The notes under the pieces: model-generated
What the model saw: the letters and a program-made list of their open reading frames with translations, nothing else
Told to the model about the DNA's origin: nothing
The model's database searches: none
NCBI RefSeq assembly: GCF_018476885.1
Contig: NZ_JAHCVJ010000002.1
Coordinates: forward strand, 248,001 to 312,000
DNA from: Geoanaerobacter pelophilus
Lineage (GTDB): Bacteria; Desulfobacterota; Desulfuromonadia; Geobacterales; DSM-12255
Length of the DNA stretch: 64,000 nucleotides
Reading direction: 5' to 3'
Shown: piece after piece, positions 43,914 to 53,387 of the stretch
Numbering within the stretch: position 1 is the stretch's first letter
Layout: each line of letters starts with the position of its first letter
Program-made: the position numbers and the translations under genes

Positions 43914-44798
43914 TCATCGGCCAGAGCCTTCGAAAGCATGAGCCGTTGCCTGATAAATTCGCTCCACTGGGTTTGCCTGGAGGAAAAACCGGCGTGACTC
44001 TCCAACCATGGTCTCTGACTTTCCCAGTACCAGAAAACCGCCGCCGCTCAACGATTCGGCAAATCCGTTCAGCATCCGCTCCTGCCAGGGTCGTTCGAGA
44101 TAGATCATGACATTCCGACAGAGGATCAGATCGCATTTTCGCTCAAACCCTGCCGAGAAGATCTCCTCCTGGCTGAAGGTCACCATGTTGCGGATCTCAG
44201 CCGCCAGCCGCAGTTTTACCCCTTCGGCGGTAAAGTAGCGCGCCAGAAGATCCGGCGACACCTCTGCAACCCGCTCCGGTCCATAAAGCCCCCTGCGGGC
44301 GATATCGAGAATTTCGGCATTGATATCAGTGGCAATGATCCGCACCGGCACCCTCTCGATCAGCTCAGTAAAATATTCCCGCAGAATGATGGCCAGCGTG
44401 TACGGCTCCTCGCCGGTGGCGCAGCCGACACTCCAAAAGATCAGCTCCCGACCGTCCTTGAGGTATCGCGAAAAGATCTCCGGGATGACTGTATTGCACA
44501 ACGAATCGAATACCGAGGGATTGCGGAAAAAATGGCTTACATGGATGGTGAGAGCCTTGGCTAGATGCGGCAGCTCTCGTTCATCCTGGGCGAGAAGCCG
44601 GCAGTAGTCCTTGGGAGTAGCGGAATTCGTCGCCCGAATCCGAATATTGATGCGGCGCATAACACATTTGTCTTTGTACATGCCGAGATTGAAGCCGATT
44701 CGCTCCTCAAGCAGTCGCCGAATGGCATCAAGCTCTTCCGGAGCGATTTCCTGGATATCATTTACAACTGAAGGAGAGTTGGGGATAACAAGGGCCAT
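43914..44798 (-). CDS. cheR: chemoreceptor methyltransferase CheR
   Basis: A 294-residue SAM-dependent enzyme that methylates receptor glutamates. The N-terminal helical domain (about 20-90) is followed by the SAM domain with FWSVGCATGEEPYTLAI, IIATDINAEILDIARRG and DLILCRNVMIYL. It acts on receptors such as the one encoded next. There is no CheB methylesterase in the cluster. It lies 6 bases downstream of thiL. Confidence 0.95.
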   Translation of the reverse strand: MALVIPNSPSVVNDIQEIAPEELDAIRRLLEERIGFNLGMYKDKCVMRRINIRIRATNSATPKDYCRLLAQDERELPHLAKALTIHVSHFFRNPSVFDSLCNTVIPEIFSRYLKDGRELIFWSVGCATGEEPYTLAIILREYFTELIERVPVRIIATDINAEILDIARRGLYGPERVAEVSPDLLARYFTAEGVKLRLAAEIRNMVTFSQEEIFSAGFERKCDLILCRNVMIYLERPWQERMLNGFAESLSGGGFLVLGKSETMVGESRRFFLQANPVERIYQATAHAFEGSGR

Positions 44799-44804
44799 GT
44801 TCCC

Positions 44805-45785
44805 TCAAAAATGTCGGAACCCTTCAGAATCAGGCAGGTACCGCTCCCCGGAGGGAAGAACCGCCTGAATTCCGCCGGCTGCCGTAATCTCACCGATGAC
44901 GGTCACCTGGGATGGCGCGCCGGCAAACAGTTTTTCGATATCAGGCCAGCACTCTGGAGCAGCAGTAAACAGCAGCTCGTAATCTTCGCCGCCGGAAAGG
45001 GCCAGAGGAAGCGGATCAGCGCCCAGCTTGGCAGCATGCTCGCTGAAGTGGGGAGAGCAAGGAATCTTGCTGATCTCGAACCGCGCCCCGGCACCCGAAC
45101 CTTCGAGAATATGGCCCAGGTCCGCCAACAGGCCGTCGCTCAGGTCGATCATTGCTGACGGAATACCGGCCTCGGCCAGCATGAGCCCTTCGGAGCAGCG
45201 CGGCACCGGGTCGAGATGGCGGGCCACAGCGACACCGTCACGCTTCCCCTGCCTTAGTTCAGCGAGGCCGAGAGCGGAATCGCCCAGAGTGCCGGTTACG
45301 CAGATGAGATCTCCTGGCTTTGCGCCGCTACGATAGACAACCCTGTTCGGTAACTGTTCGCCAATCAGGGTTATGCTGATGACCAGCCCTGACTTCGAAG
45401 CGCAGGTATCGCCACCGACCAGGGCAACTCCGTAAAGTCCTGCCATTTCCAGCATGCCACTGACAAACCGGTCAAGGAAAGTAACATCCGTTGCTGCCGG
45501 GAGCCCCAGCGATAACAGGAACCAGCGGGCTTTGCCCCCCATGGCAGCCATGTCGGAGAGGTTCACTGCCAGGGATTTCCGGCCAAGGAGTTCCGGGGGG
45601 GTGTAGGCGAGGTCGAAATGGACCCCTTCCAGCAGCATATCGGATGTCACCAATTGCACCGAACCGGCCGCTGGCTCCAAGGCTGCGGCATCATCACCGA
45701 TGCCGCAACGCACCCCATCCTTTGTCGATACTCGCTCCGCGATCCTGCCTATCAGGCCGAACTCACCCAATGAAGCGATATTCAA
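44805..45785 (-). CDS. thiL: thiamine-monophosphate kinase ThiL
   Basis: A 326-residue enzyme that phosphorylates thiamine phosphate to the active diphosphate. Family motifs: [10 protein letters not shown] near residue 26, [13 protein letters not shown], and [12 protein letters not shown] near residue 255. The start is TTG (45785), overlapping the lon stop as TTGA, with a GGGGG ribosome site. It is a housekeeping enzyme; nothing ties it to its chemotaxis neighbours beyond shared transcription. Confidence 0.93.
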   Translation of the reverse strand: MNIASLGEFGLIGRIAERVSTKDGVRCGIGDDAAALEPAAGSVQLVTSDMLLEGVHFDLAYTPPELLGRKSLAVNLSDMAAMGGKARWFLLSLGLPAATDVTFLDRFVSGMLEMAGLYGVALVGGDTCASKSGLVISITLIGEQLPNRVVYRSGAKPGDLICVTGTLGDSALGLAELRQGKRDGVAVARHLDPVPRCSEGLMLAEAGIPSAMIDLSDGLLADLGHILEGSGAGARFEISKIPCSPHFSEHAAKLGADPLPLALSGGEDYELLFTAAPECWPDIEKLFAGAPSQVTVIGEITAAGGIQAVLPSGERYLPDSEGFRHF

Positions 45786-48223
45786 GCAGTCCCCCGGGGC
45801 ACTGCCCGAGGTGCGCGGCGCACCGGTTTGCCGGCAGGCGCCGGCACCTTGGCAGGTTTAGGCGTAGGCGGCGGCCAGGTTTCCAGGGCGACCTTCAGCA
45901 CGTCGTCAATCACTTTGGCCGGGACAATGGTGACCTTTTTCAGGATGTTTTTCGGCACATCCTCCAGGTCTTTCATATTCTGCTCAGGAATGACAATAGT
46001 AGTGACGCCGGCACGGACCGCTGCCAGAATCTTCTCTTTGAGGCCGCCTATCGGCAACACCTTGCCCCGCAGGGTGATCTCGCCGGTCATGGCCACATCC
46101 TTACGCACCGGAATCTTGGTCAGCGACGAAACCAGGGCCGTCGCCATGGTGATCCCGGCAGACGGGCCGTCCTTGGGGATCGCACCAGCCGGCACATGGA
46201 CGTGAATCTCAGTGGTATGAAAAAAATCCTCGGCAAGTCCAAGCTCCTTTTCCTTGGCCCGGATCCAGGAGAGTGCGGCCTGGACCGACTCCTTCATAAC
46301 ATCTCCCAGCTGGCCGGTCAGGGTAAGACCACCCTTGCCCTGCATGATGGTAGCCTCGACATAAAGGACTTCGCCGCCCACCGGGGTCCAGGCAAGCCCG
46401 GTGACCAGGCCGATCTCATTTTTCTCCATCTCCTCTTCGCGAAGATACTTGGGCGGGCCGAGATATTTGGCCACAGCAGCGGCATTGATGGTGAAATGGC
46501 GCTTCTCGCCCTCTGCCACCTTGCGGGCCACCTTGCGGCAGATGGTGCCGATCTCGCGCTCCAGATTCCTTAAGCCCGATTCGCGGGTATATTTGGCAAT
46601 GACCGCCTTGATCGCCTCATCAGTGAAAGAGATAAATTTGTCAGAAATGCCGTTTTCCTGGGTCTGGCGCGGCACGAGATACCGCTTGGAGATCTGCAGC
46701 TTCTCCTCCTCGGTATAACCGGCCAGGGAGATAACCTCCATCCTGTCGCGCAGCGGCCCCGGAATGGTATCGATCTGGTTGGCAGTAGCAATGAACATGA
46801 CGTTCGAAAGATTGAACGGCAGATTGATGTAATGGTCCGAAAACATGAAGTTCTGCTCGGGATCAAGCACCTCAAGCAGCGCCGAAGATGGATCGCCGCG
46901 GAAATCCGAGCCGAGCTTGTCCAGCTCGTCCAGCATGAACACCGGATTGTTGGAACCTGCCTGTTTCAACCCCTGGAGAATCCTGCCGGGAAGCGCGCCG
47001 ACATAAGTCCGGCGGTGGCCGCGGATCTCGGCCTCGTCCCGTACCCCGCCCAGGGAGATCCGGACAAACTTGCGCCCCATGGAACGGGCAATCGACTTGC
47101 CGAGTGATGTCTTGCCAACCCCCGGAGGACCGACAAAACAGAGGATCGGCCCCTTCATCTTCTTCTTCAGTTTGCGCACCGCCAGAAACTCAAGGATCCG
47201 CTCCTTGATCTTGTCCAGGTAGTAATGGTCTTCATCGAGGATCTTCTTGGCCTTCTTGATGTCAAGCGAGTCCTTTGACGACTTAGACCAAGGCAACTCA
47301 ACCATCCAGTCGAGGAAAGTGCGCAGCATCCCGGATTCCGCAGCGTCAGGGTGCATCTGTTCCAGGCGCCCGAGCTGCTTGAGCGCCTCTTTTTCTATGA
47401 CCGGCGGCATCTTGGCAGTCTCGATCGCCTTGCGAATCTCGGCGATCTCTTCGGCGCGGGCATCACTTTCCCCCAGCTCCGATTGGATGGCCCGCAACTG
47501 TTCCCGCAGGTAATATTCGCGCTGGCTTTTCCCCATCTCCTCTTTGGCTGCCGACTGGATGCGGGCCTGCATATCAAGCAGTTCATTCTCCTTGTTCAGG
47601 AGTTCGTTGACCTTTTTCAGCCGCTCGATGGGGTCGAAGATCTCCAGCAGCTTCTGGGCCTCCTCGACCTTCAGCCCGATGTTGCTTGCCACTAAGTCGG
47701 CCAGGCTACCCGGATCCTGCATGTTTTCGACAATGACCATAACCTCCGGCGAGATAACCTTGCCGAGGGCGACGATCTTTGTCAGCTGTTCCTTAACGGT
47801 CCGGATCAGCGCCTCGGTTTCCAGAGAGGTCTCGGCATCCACCGGTTCGACGATCCGCTCAACCCTGACCGAGTAGTACGGCCGGGACGAAATATACTCG
47901 GTAATCCGCCCCTTAGTAAGCCCCTGGACCAGGATCTTCACCCTACCGTCCGGAAGCTTGAGCATCCTCATGATCATCGCCACGGTCCCGACATCGTAAA
48001 TCGCTTCCGGCTCCGGATCCTCATCGCCGACATCCTTCTGGGTCGAGAGGAAAATCAGGCGGTCCCCGGAAAGGGCCTGATCGACAGCGGCAATAGAGAT
48101 CTCACGCCCTACGAATAGCGGCAGGATCATATAGGGATAGACCACCACATCCCTGACTGGAAGCAGCGGTAGTATTTCCGGGATCTTAAGCTCTTCGCTT
48201 TCCGGCTGCTTGTTGTTATCCAT
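45782..48223 (-). CDS. lon: ATP-dependent protease Lon
   Basis: An 813-residue LonA protease. An N-terminal substrate-binding domain ([20 protein letters not shown]) precedes the AAA+ module with Walker [16 protein letters not shown] (around residue 365) and Walker [11 protein letters not shown], and a C-terminal Ser/Lys protease domain with the catalytic Ser in [14 protein letters not shown] and Lys in [10 protein letters not shown]. It degrades damaged and regulatory proteins. A short Pro/Ala/Lys-rich tail (about 30 residues, [20 protein letters not shown]) is an addition at the C-terminus. It follows hsp20 by 31 bases, so a heat-shock operon is likely. Confidence 0.96.
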   Translation of the reverse strand: MDNNKQPESEELKIPEILPLLPVRDVVVYPYMILPLFVGREISIAAVDQALSGDRLIFLSTQKDVGDEDPEPEAIYDVGTVAMIMRMLKLPDGRVKILVQGLTKGRITEYISSRPYYSVRVERIVEPVDAETSLETEALIRTVKEQLTKIVALGKVISPEVMVIVENMQDPGSLADLVASNIGLKVEEAQKLLEIFDPIERLKKVNELLNKENELLDMQARIQSAAKEEMGKSQREYYLREQLRAIQSELGESDARAEEIAEIRKAIETAKMPPVIEKEALKQLGRLEQMHPDAAESGMLRTFLDWMVELPWSKSSKDSLDIKKAKKILDEDHYYLDKIKERILEFLAVRKLKKKMKGPILCFVGPPGVGKTSLGKSIARSMGRKFVRISLGGVRDEAEIRGHRRTYVGALPGRILQGLKQAGSNNPVFMLDELDKLGSDFRGDPSSALLEVLDPEQNFMFSDHYINLPFNLSNVMFIATANQIDTIPGPLRDRMEVISLAGYTEEEKLQISKRYLVPRQTQENGISDKFISFTDEAIKAVIAKYTRESGLRNLEREIGTICRKVARKVAEGEKRHFTINAAAVAKYLGPPKYLREEEMEKNEIGLVTGLAWTPVGGEVLYVEATIMQGKGGLTLTGQLGDVMKESVQAALSWIRAKEKELGLAEDFFHTTEIHVHVPAGAIPKDGPSAGITMATALVSSLTKIPVRKDVAMTGEITLRGKVLPIGGLKEKILAAVRAGVTTIVIPEQNMKDLEDVPKNILKKVTIVPAKVIDDVLKVALETWPPPTPKPAKVPAPAGKPVRRAPRAVPRGTA

Positions 48224-48254
48224 AAATATCTCCTAGTGATTAATTCAGTGCAGT

Positions 48255-48695
48255 TTACTCGATCGGCACGTCCCGAATGACTTCCTGGTTGCCATGCAAC
48301 CTGGGGAAGGTGACCGAAAGCGTACCTTTGTCATAGCGGGCCTTGACCCCTTGGATATCAACGGACGGCGGAATCTCGATCATCCGCGAGAAATGGCCGA
48401 AATGGCGTTCAACTCTTATAAAACGGCACCCTTTGCGCCCTTCGCGGCGCTTTACCCCTTCGAGCAGCAGAGTATTGCAACAGACCGACAGCCTGAGGTC
48501 TTTCCGGTCGAACCCAGGCAGCTCAAACTCAACCACGTAGTTGTCGGCGGTGTCAAAAATGTCAACCAGCGGCAGATACTCATGCTCATCCTTGCCACCC
48601 AACCGCTCGGCACTGGAAAGGTAATTGAAAATTACTTCAACCTGCTGCCGGAACAACGTAAGCCAATCCACCGGGTCCTTGGGAATCACTGACAT
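48255..48695 (-). CDS. Hsp20-type small heat-shock protein
   Basis: A 146-residue small heat-shock chaperone. The alpha-crystallin domain (about residues 40-140) shows DNYVVEFELPGFDRKDLRLSV, LLEGVKRREG and the closing IPPSVDIQGVKARYDKGTLSV, the last carrying the family's G-x-L pattern. It binds unfolding proteins. It lies upstream of lon on the same strand and may be co-induced with it. Confidence 0.92.
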   Translation of the reverse strand: MSVIPKDPVDWLTLFRQQVEVIFNYLSSAERLGGKDEHEYLPLVDIFDTADNYVVEFELPGFDRKDLRLSVCCNTLLLEGVKRREGRKGCRFIRVERHFGHFSRMIEIPPSVDIQGVKARYDKGTLSVTFPRLHGNQEVIRDVPIE

Positions 48696-48755
48696 TCTAA
48701 CTCCATTTGGGGGAAACTGGTCCCACTTAGCGGCTACACAACAGAGACTGTGAAG

Positions 48756-48783
48756 ATTTAACCATCTTTACCTCGAAAGTCAA
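48756..48783 (-). promoter_or_regulatory. possible promoter for hsp20-lon
   Basis: Minus strand TTGACT (48778-48783), 16-base spacer, TTAAAT (48756-48761), about 60 bases before the hsp20 start. Acceptable sigma-70 match; no clear heat-shock sigma-32 element was found. Confidence 0.35.
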
Positions 48784-48922
48784 GGCGTGAGGGGAAGTAA
48801 CGGCGGCCGAAGGGCTTGGAAACGGGCCAAACAAGGGCCTTGAGGCTGAAAACCATTGAGTTTGCAGCCTGCGATATGTATAATCCCCCAAATTTTTTCA
48901 CAAACATCAAAAAGAGGCGACT

Positions 48923-50806
48923 ATGAAGCGACCTTTGACTATTATTTCCGTAGGAATCCTCTGTCTGCTGAACTGCGGGTTCAACTGGAGCTTTGGCAAC
49001 AAGGACAAATGCACTGAAGCCCGTGAAATGATCGAAGAGGCCTCCACCGCAAGCGACACGGATAAAACTAGGGCCGAGACCAGTGCCAGCCTGGCCTGCC
49101 CCGAAGGGCCGGCAGGTCACTATGTCAGGGGTCGCAGACTGGAGAATAGCGGTAATAGAGATGCCGCAATTAACGAATATCGGGAGACGCTGCGAATCGA
49201 CCCGTCGTTTGCCATGGCAAGCGGCAACCTTGGGCTGCTCTATCTGGAAAAAGGGATGCTTGATGACGCTGCAGTTGAGCTTACCCAGGCGGTTAAAACC
49301 AACCCTTTGCCCCAATATCAAAGCGGCTTGGGGAAAATCTTCAGTGAACGGCAGATCTATTCCCTTGCCCAGTATCATTTTGCCGAGGCGCTGAAGGCGG
49401 CTCCAGGAGATCCGCAGATCCATACAGACCTGGCAAAGGTCTACGCACGCCAGGGGCAGCTGGAAAATGCCGAAACCGAATACAAACGGGCCTTGTTCTC
49501 AGCGCCTACTGCTGAAGCGGCACGGGTAGGGCTTGCAGAAATAGCCATTACCCGCAACCAGACCGATAAAGCGCTGGAAGAGCTGAAAAAAGCCGCTGCC
49601 GCAAACCCGAAGAACAAGGATACCCACAAGCGGCTCGCCGAGCTTTACGAAAAACTCGGCGACAAAAAATCCGCAGACTACGAATATCTGCTTTCCGGCG
49701 TGCCCCCCAAGCCGGCTCCGGACCTTTATCTCGAACATCTCAAAAAAGGCGACGCCTTCATGGCAGAGCGGAGATTTGAAAAGGCACTGGCCGAATTTCA
49801 ATCAGCCATCAAACTGAACCCGGAATGGCCAGACTCCTACCAAAAACTGGGTGAGGCCTACGCGGCAAGCGAACGCACCGATGAGGCTATCACCGCCTTT
49901 CGCGAAGTTGCCCGTTTGAAGGGTGGCAGCGCCCCGCTTTTTTATAATATCGGTCAAATTTACGAGAAAAAAGGGTTGATCGACGAAGCGGTTGTCGAGT
50001 ACCGCAAGGCCGCCAAGCTTGCCCCTGACCATGCCGAATCCCGTTACCGGCTTGCCGAGATCTACGCCAACCGTGGCAGCGCTAATCAGGCGATCGAGCA
50101 ATACCGGGAGCTGCTGAAGTTAAGGACCGACGATGTCAATGTCTATCTGCGGCTGGCTAAGATTCTGGGGAACGCCAAGGATCCGAAAGAGGCGATTGCA
50201 GTATATACCGACGCGATCAAGCTGCAACCCGACAACATCGAGGCCCACCGCGACCTTGCCCAGCTCTATCGCAAACACAACATGGCAGAGGAATCCGAAA
50301 AGCAGTTCAAAGAGATCCTGCGCCTCAAGAAAGACGACTCGGAAGCGCGCAACGCCCTGACGTCGATCTACGTCAAGAACAAGAATTACGACGATCTGAT
50401 TACCCTGCTCAAGGAAAACGTTGAGATGAACCCCAATGACGCTAACAGCCATTACAAGCTGGGGCTCGTCTACGAATTCAAGAAGAGCTATGAAGATGCC
50501 CTCTCCTCCTACAAGGCTGCAGTCGCCATCAAAGCGGACCATGCCAAGGCACTAAACGCCCTTGGCCGGGCCTATATGAAAACCGGTAACATCAAAGAGG
50601 CCAAGGAGGCACTGGAAGCAGCCAAAAAGGCCGATCCGGCACTGGAAGAACCAACCGTGCTGTTGAGCAATATCCGGGATGAACTCTCTTCAGAACCGAG
50701 AAAGTATAAAAAAGGCAAAGGATCGAAGGGTAAAAAAGGGAAGAGCAAGAAAGCCAAAGGAAAATCAAAGGCAAAGACTCAGAAGAAGGCCAAGAAGCAA
50801 CAGTAA
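48923..50806 (+). CDS. large tetratricopeptide-repeat protein with Lys-rich tail
   Basis: A 627-residue exported TPR protein. The N-terminus is a signal sequence (about residues 3-18, LTIISVGILCLLNCGF) with a Cys that could be a weak lipobox (LLNC is not canonical). From about residue 60 to 590 run at least twelve TPR units with the usual pattern (for example AINEYRETLRIDPSFAMASGN-type and AIEQYRELLKLRTDDVNVYLRLA-type). The last 35 or so residues are almost only Lys, Gly, Ser and Ala. Such proteins scaffold complexes at the envelope; Lys-rich tails may bind polymers or surface polysaccharide. Function is not known. It is monocistronic and ends before a hairpin-rich region. Confidence 0.8.
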   Translation: MKRPLTIISVGILCLLNCGFNWSFGNKDKCTEAREMIEEASTASDTDKTRAETSASLACPEGPAGHYVRGRRLENSGNRDAAINEYRETLRIDPSFAMASGNLGLLYLEKGMLDDAAVELTQAVKTNPLPQYQSGLGKIFSERQIYSLAQYHFAEALKAAPGDPQIHTDLAKVYARQGQLENAETEYKRALFSAPTAEAARVGLAEIAITRNQTDKALEELKKAAAANPKNKDTHKRLAELYEKLGDKKSADYEYLLSGVPPKPAPDLYLEHLKKGDAFMAERRFEKALAEFQSAIKLNPEWPDSYQKLGEAYAASERTDEAITAFREVARLKGGSAPLFYNIGQIYEKKGLIDEAVVEYRKAAKLAPDHAESRYRLAEIYANRGSANQAIEQYRELLKLRTDDVNVYLRLAKILGNAKDPKEAIAVYTDAIKLQPDNIEAHRDLAQLYRKHNMAEESEKQFKEILRLKKDDSEARNALTSIYVKNKNYDDLITLLKENVEMNPNDANSHYKLGLVYEFKKSYEDALSSYKAAVAIKADHAKALNALGRAYMKTGNIKEAKEALEAAKKADPALEEPTVLLSNIRDELSSEPRKYKKGKGSKGKKGKSKKAKGKSKAKTQKKAKKQQ

Positions 50807-50811
50807 CATAA

Positions 50812-51055
50812 ACATTCAGACACGAAAGCGCACGGCACAGCAAAAAGCTCCAGCTGCAAGGCTTGCGAAAGCTGAGGAATGAGTCGTAGCCGTAGGCTAC
50901 GTCGCAGTGACGTGTAATTGCACAGCAATTACCGGCGCGTGAGCGAAGCGGACGCGCTAAAGACAAGCTGATCATTCAGCAGATGGACTTTTTAGTGACT
51001 CCTCACCGAAAAATCCTTCGGATTTATAGGCGAAGCCGTATGAGATGAGAATGCG
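50812..51055. other. hairpin-rich intergenic stretch, function unknown
   Basis: About 245 bases with no convincing coding region. In series: CGTAGCC-GTA-GGCTACG (50885-50901), CGTC-N5-GACG (50900-50912), GTAATTG-N5-CAATTAC (50914-50932), GCGCGT-N11-ACGCGC (50935-50957), GCTGA-TCAT-TCAGC (50967-50980) and AAATCC-TTC-GGATTT (51011-51025). Each is a short perfect stem with a small loop. The stretch could be a structured RNA, the 3' end of the TPR mRNA, or a genome-repeated element. It sits just ahead of a strong terminator. Confidence 0.55.
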
Positions 51056-51090
51056 AAAAGGCCGGGGATTACCCCCGGCCTTTTCTTTTT
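51056..51090. terminator. strong bidirectional terminator
   Basis: AAAAGGCCGGGG (51056-51067) pairs with CCCCGGCCTTTT (51073-51084) around a five-base loop, followed by CTTTTT. It can end both the plus-strand transcript running through the hairpin-rich stretch and the minus-strand rlpA-like gene, whose stop is 34 bases away. Confidence 0.9.
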
Positions 51091-51117
51091 CGCCCTGTAG
51101 TTTTTTTGTTGCGCTCG

Positions 51118-51570
51118 TTACCCAGCCTCTTCTTCCAGCGGGATGATCTGCACCTTCACGAGCCCCTTGCCGAAGAAACCGAGCTTTTGCGCGGCTGCTT
51201 TGGAAAGGTCAATATGTGCTTGCTTTCGTTTTTTGCAGCGATCATTCACGGTAACCACCACTTCTTTACCGTTGGCCGGGTTAATCACCCGGACCTTGCT
51301 CCCGAACGGAAGCGTCGAATGCGCTGCTGTCAGTTTCTCGGGGCGGTAGCGCACCCCGGATGTTGTCCGTCTGCCGTTGTACCGCTTTGCATAGTAAGTA
51401 GCGTAACCTTCTACTCCACTGCTTGTCGGTTGTGCCTGTTCGGCACTCTGCGCTTGACCATTGGCTACATCTACAGGTTCGGCCTGCACAGGAAGTGTGT
51501 GGAGCGGCAGGAACAGCTGGCCGGCAATAAGCGCGGCAACAAGTCTGCCCCGCAGGTTCACTGGCGCCAT
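51118..51570 (-). CDS. rlpA: RlpA-like septal ring / lytic transglycosylase family protein
   Basis: A 150-residue exported RlpA-family protein. Signal peptide (about residues 9-28, LVAALIAGQLFLPLHTLPVQA), a short linker, then the double-psi beta-barrel with GYATYYAKRYNGRRTTSG, LPFGSKVRVIN and VTVNDRC, containing the catalytic or conserved His and Asp positions (AHSTLPFG, NDRC). RlpA enzymes cut bare glycan strands at division sites. No SPOR domain is present. ATG at 51570 has an AAGGAGG site. Confidence 0.88.
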   Translation of the reverse strand: MAPVNLRGRLVAALIAGQLFLPLHTLPVQAEPVDVANGQAQSAEQAQPTSSGVEGYATYYAKRYNGRRTTSGVRYRPEKLTAAHSTLPFGSKVRVINPANGKEVVVTVNDRCKKRKQAHIDLSKAAAQKLGFFGKGLVKVQIIPLEEEAG

Positions 51571-51753
51571 GCGCACCTCCTTTTGGGCGAGGCTGTCTTA
51601 TAGCACGCACCCGAACAGCAGGTCAAGAAAAAACCGCCGCTAGACAATACAAGTGTTTGATATTATTAATATTTTACCAAACCACAGCTAACAGGGAGCA
51701 CCCCGCAAAGCCGATCAGGGAAGGGGAAAAATAGGCAGGAGGAGGTTCGCGAA

Positions 51754-53361
51754 TCAGCGGGCTTCCAGCTCACGGATTGCCTGTTCCAGCTGGGCCGAGA
51801 TCTGTTTTAACTCTGTAGCGTCATGAATGGTAATGACCGTTCCTGAAAGATCGGGGAAGTCAGGATCGTCAAAGGGGTAAGGGTTGAGCACAAACCAGCG
51901 GCTGGTAGGTTCATGGTACAGCTCAATGCTTTGCAGGTAGATCATGCCGGTAATCAGGTCGTACTGGTGCAGCAGTTCCACCCAATCCGTGCCGAGGATC
52001 TCGGTGTAGCCAAGCCCCACAAACTGCTGAAAGGCGCGGTTGCACCGCTTGATCTTGCCGTCCCGGTCAGCGAGAATGACCATGTCGCCGACATGGTCCA
52101 TGGTCATCTCCCACTCTTTCTTGACTGTTTCGACCTGGGCAAAAATGCGCGACAGCTCTTCGTGCTTTCTCAGCAGCTCGGCCTTGCTCGCGACAAGGTC
52201 GTTTTCCAGTTTTCTCTGCTCGGTAACATCCCTGGCCACGGCAATCAGATAAGCTTCGCCGTTAAACTCAATGACCTCGGCAGACCAGACCATGAAGCGG
52301 GTGGCACCGGACTTTATGCGAAAGGTCACGTCCAGGTTGCGAACTTTACCCCTTTCGTCGAGCAGCTTCAGCATCCTGACCCGCTCGCGGGGATCAACCC
52401 AGATTCCCAGATCTATGGAGGTACGGCCAATCACCTCTTCCCGGCTATACCCAGTGATCTGAAGAAATGCGTCGTTAACTTCGACATATCGGCCATCGGC
52501 TATGCGTGTCATAACCACCCAGTCAGGGCTCGAATGAAAGGCCTTGGAGTATTTCTCTTCCATGAGACGCAGCGCATCCTCGGAGTTGCGCCGTTCCGTT
52601 ATATCCTGGACCGTTCCCATCATCCGCAGCGGGGTACCGTTGTCATCATAGGTGACCTCGCCCTGCTGGTGAACCATCCGCTCCCCACCGGACGGGATGA
52701 TCAGCCGGTGCTCGAAACTATAGCCCTGCCGGTCGTAAAGCGCCTCGTTCACCTTGCGGTTTACCAAGGCCCGGTCATCGGGGTGAACAATCCGGAGAAA
52801 GGCCTCATAGGAGGCCTCGAAAGCCTGCGGATAGAGGCCGAATATCCGGTAGATCTCATCAGACCAGGACATGTCGTTGGAACGGATGTTCCATTCCCAG
52901 TTGCCGACATGGGCAATCATCTGGGCCTTGGCCAGACCGGATGCCGTCTTTCTTAGAGATTCCTCAGCCTGGTTTCGCTGCAGGGCATAGCGGATGGAGC
53001 GCTCCAGCATGCCGCTGTCCAGCTCTCCCTTCACCAGGAAATCAACGGCCCCTGACTGCATCGCCTCAATATCAATATCCCTGTTATTGATCCCGGTAAG
53101 GACGATCATCGGACCGGAACAGCCGGATTCCCGGGCATTACGGATAAGATCAAGCCCGTTGCGACCACGGAGATTGTAATCGAGCAGATAGATATCGTGC
53201 TGGTTGGCGAGCATCGCCTCAAGTCCGGGCTCATAGGAGGAGAGCCACTCCAGGTTAAATACCCCCCAGCGGCTTGTGGCCAACAGTTCCCTGGTGATGA
53301 CGTAGTCATCCTCATCGTCGTCTATCAGCAGCACACGTACCGGCATGTTACGTTCTAGCAT
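51754..53361 (-). CDS. receiver-PAS-PAS-PAS signalling protein with no output domain
   Basis: A 535-residue protein. An N-terminal receiver domain (residues about 6-125; phosphoacceptor Asp in YLLDYNLRGRNGLDL) is followed by three PAS/PAC units: about 150-260 (HVGNWEWNIRSNDMSWSDEI), 270-390 (AFHSSPDWVVMTRIADGRYV) and 410-530 (DHVGDMVILADRDGKIKRC). It stops after the last PAS in a short coiled coil (ELKQISAQLEQAIRELEAR) with no HisKA, GGDEF or other effector, so it is likely a linker that passes a phosphorylation-controlled signal by contact. It lies 26 bases downstream of mqnD. Confidence 0.85.
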   Translation of the reverse strand: MLERNMPVRVLLIDDDEDDYVITRELLATSRWGVFNLEWLSSYEPGLEAMLANQHDIYLLDYNLRGRNGLDLIRNARESGCSGPMIVLTGINNRDIDIEAMQSGAVDFLVKGELDSGMLERSIRYALQRNQAEESLRKTASGLAKAQMIAHVGNWEWNIRSNDMSWSDEIYRIFGLYPQAFEASYEAFLRIVHPDDRALVNRKVNEALYDRQGYSFEHRLIIPSGGERMVHQQGEVTYDDNGTPLRMMGTVQDITERRNSEDALRLMEEKYSKAFHSSPDWVVMTRIADGRYVEVNDAFLQITGYSREEVIGRTSIDLGIWVDPRERVRMLKLLDERGKVRNLDVTFRIKSGATRFMVWSAEVIEFNGEAYLIAVARDVTEQRKLENDLVASKAELLRKHEELSRIFAQVETVKKEWEMTMDHVGDMVILADRDGKIKRCNRAFQQFVGLGYTEILGTDWVELLHQYDLITGMIYLQSIELYHEPTSRWFVLNPYPFDDPDFPDLSGTVITIHDATELKQISAQLEQAIRELEAR

Positions 53362-53387
53362 GGCCCCTCTTCCGGCTTCAAAATGTC

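Noticed and set aside
45491-46573. 360-codon open frame on the plus strand across thiL and lon
   Set aside because: Spans the junction of two well-defined genes on the other strand; composition is that of a shadow frame.
48758-49423. 221-codon open frame on the minus strand at the start of the TPR gene
   Set aside because: Antisense to clear TPR repeats and the signal peptide; no ribosome site.
50885-51025. Repeated hairpins considered as a CRISPR array or tRNA cluster
   Set aside because: The stems differ from one another in sequence and spacing, there are no repeat-spacer units, and no cloverleaf or CCA end can be drawn.
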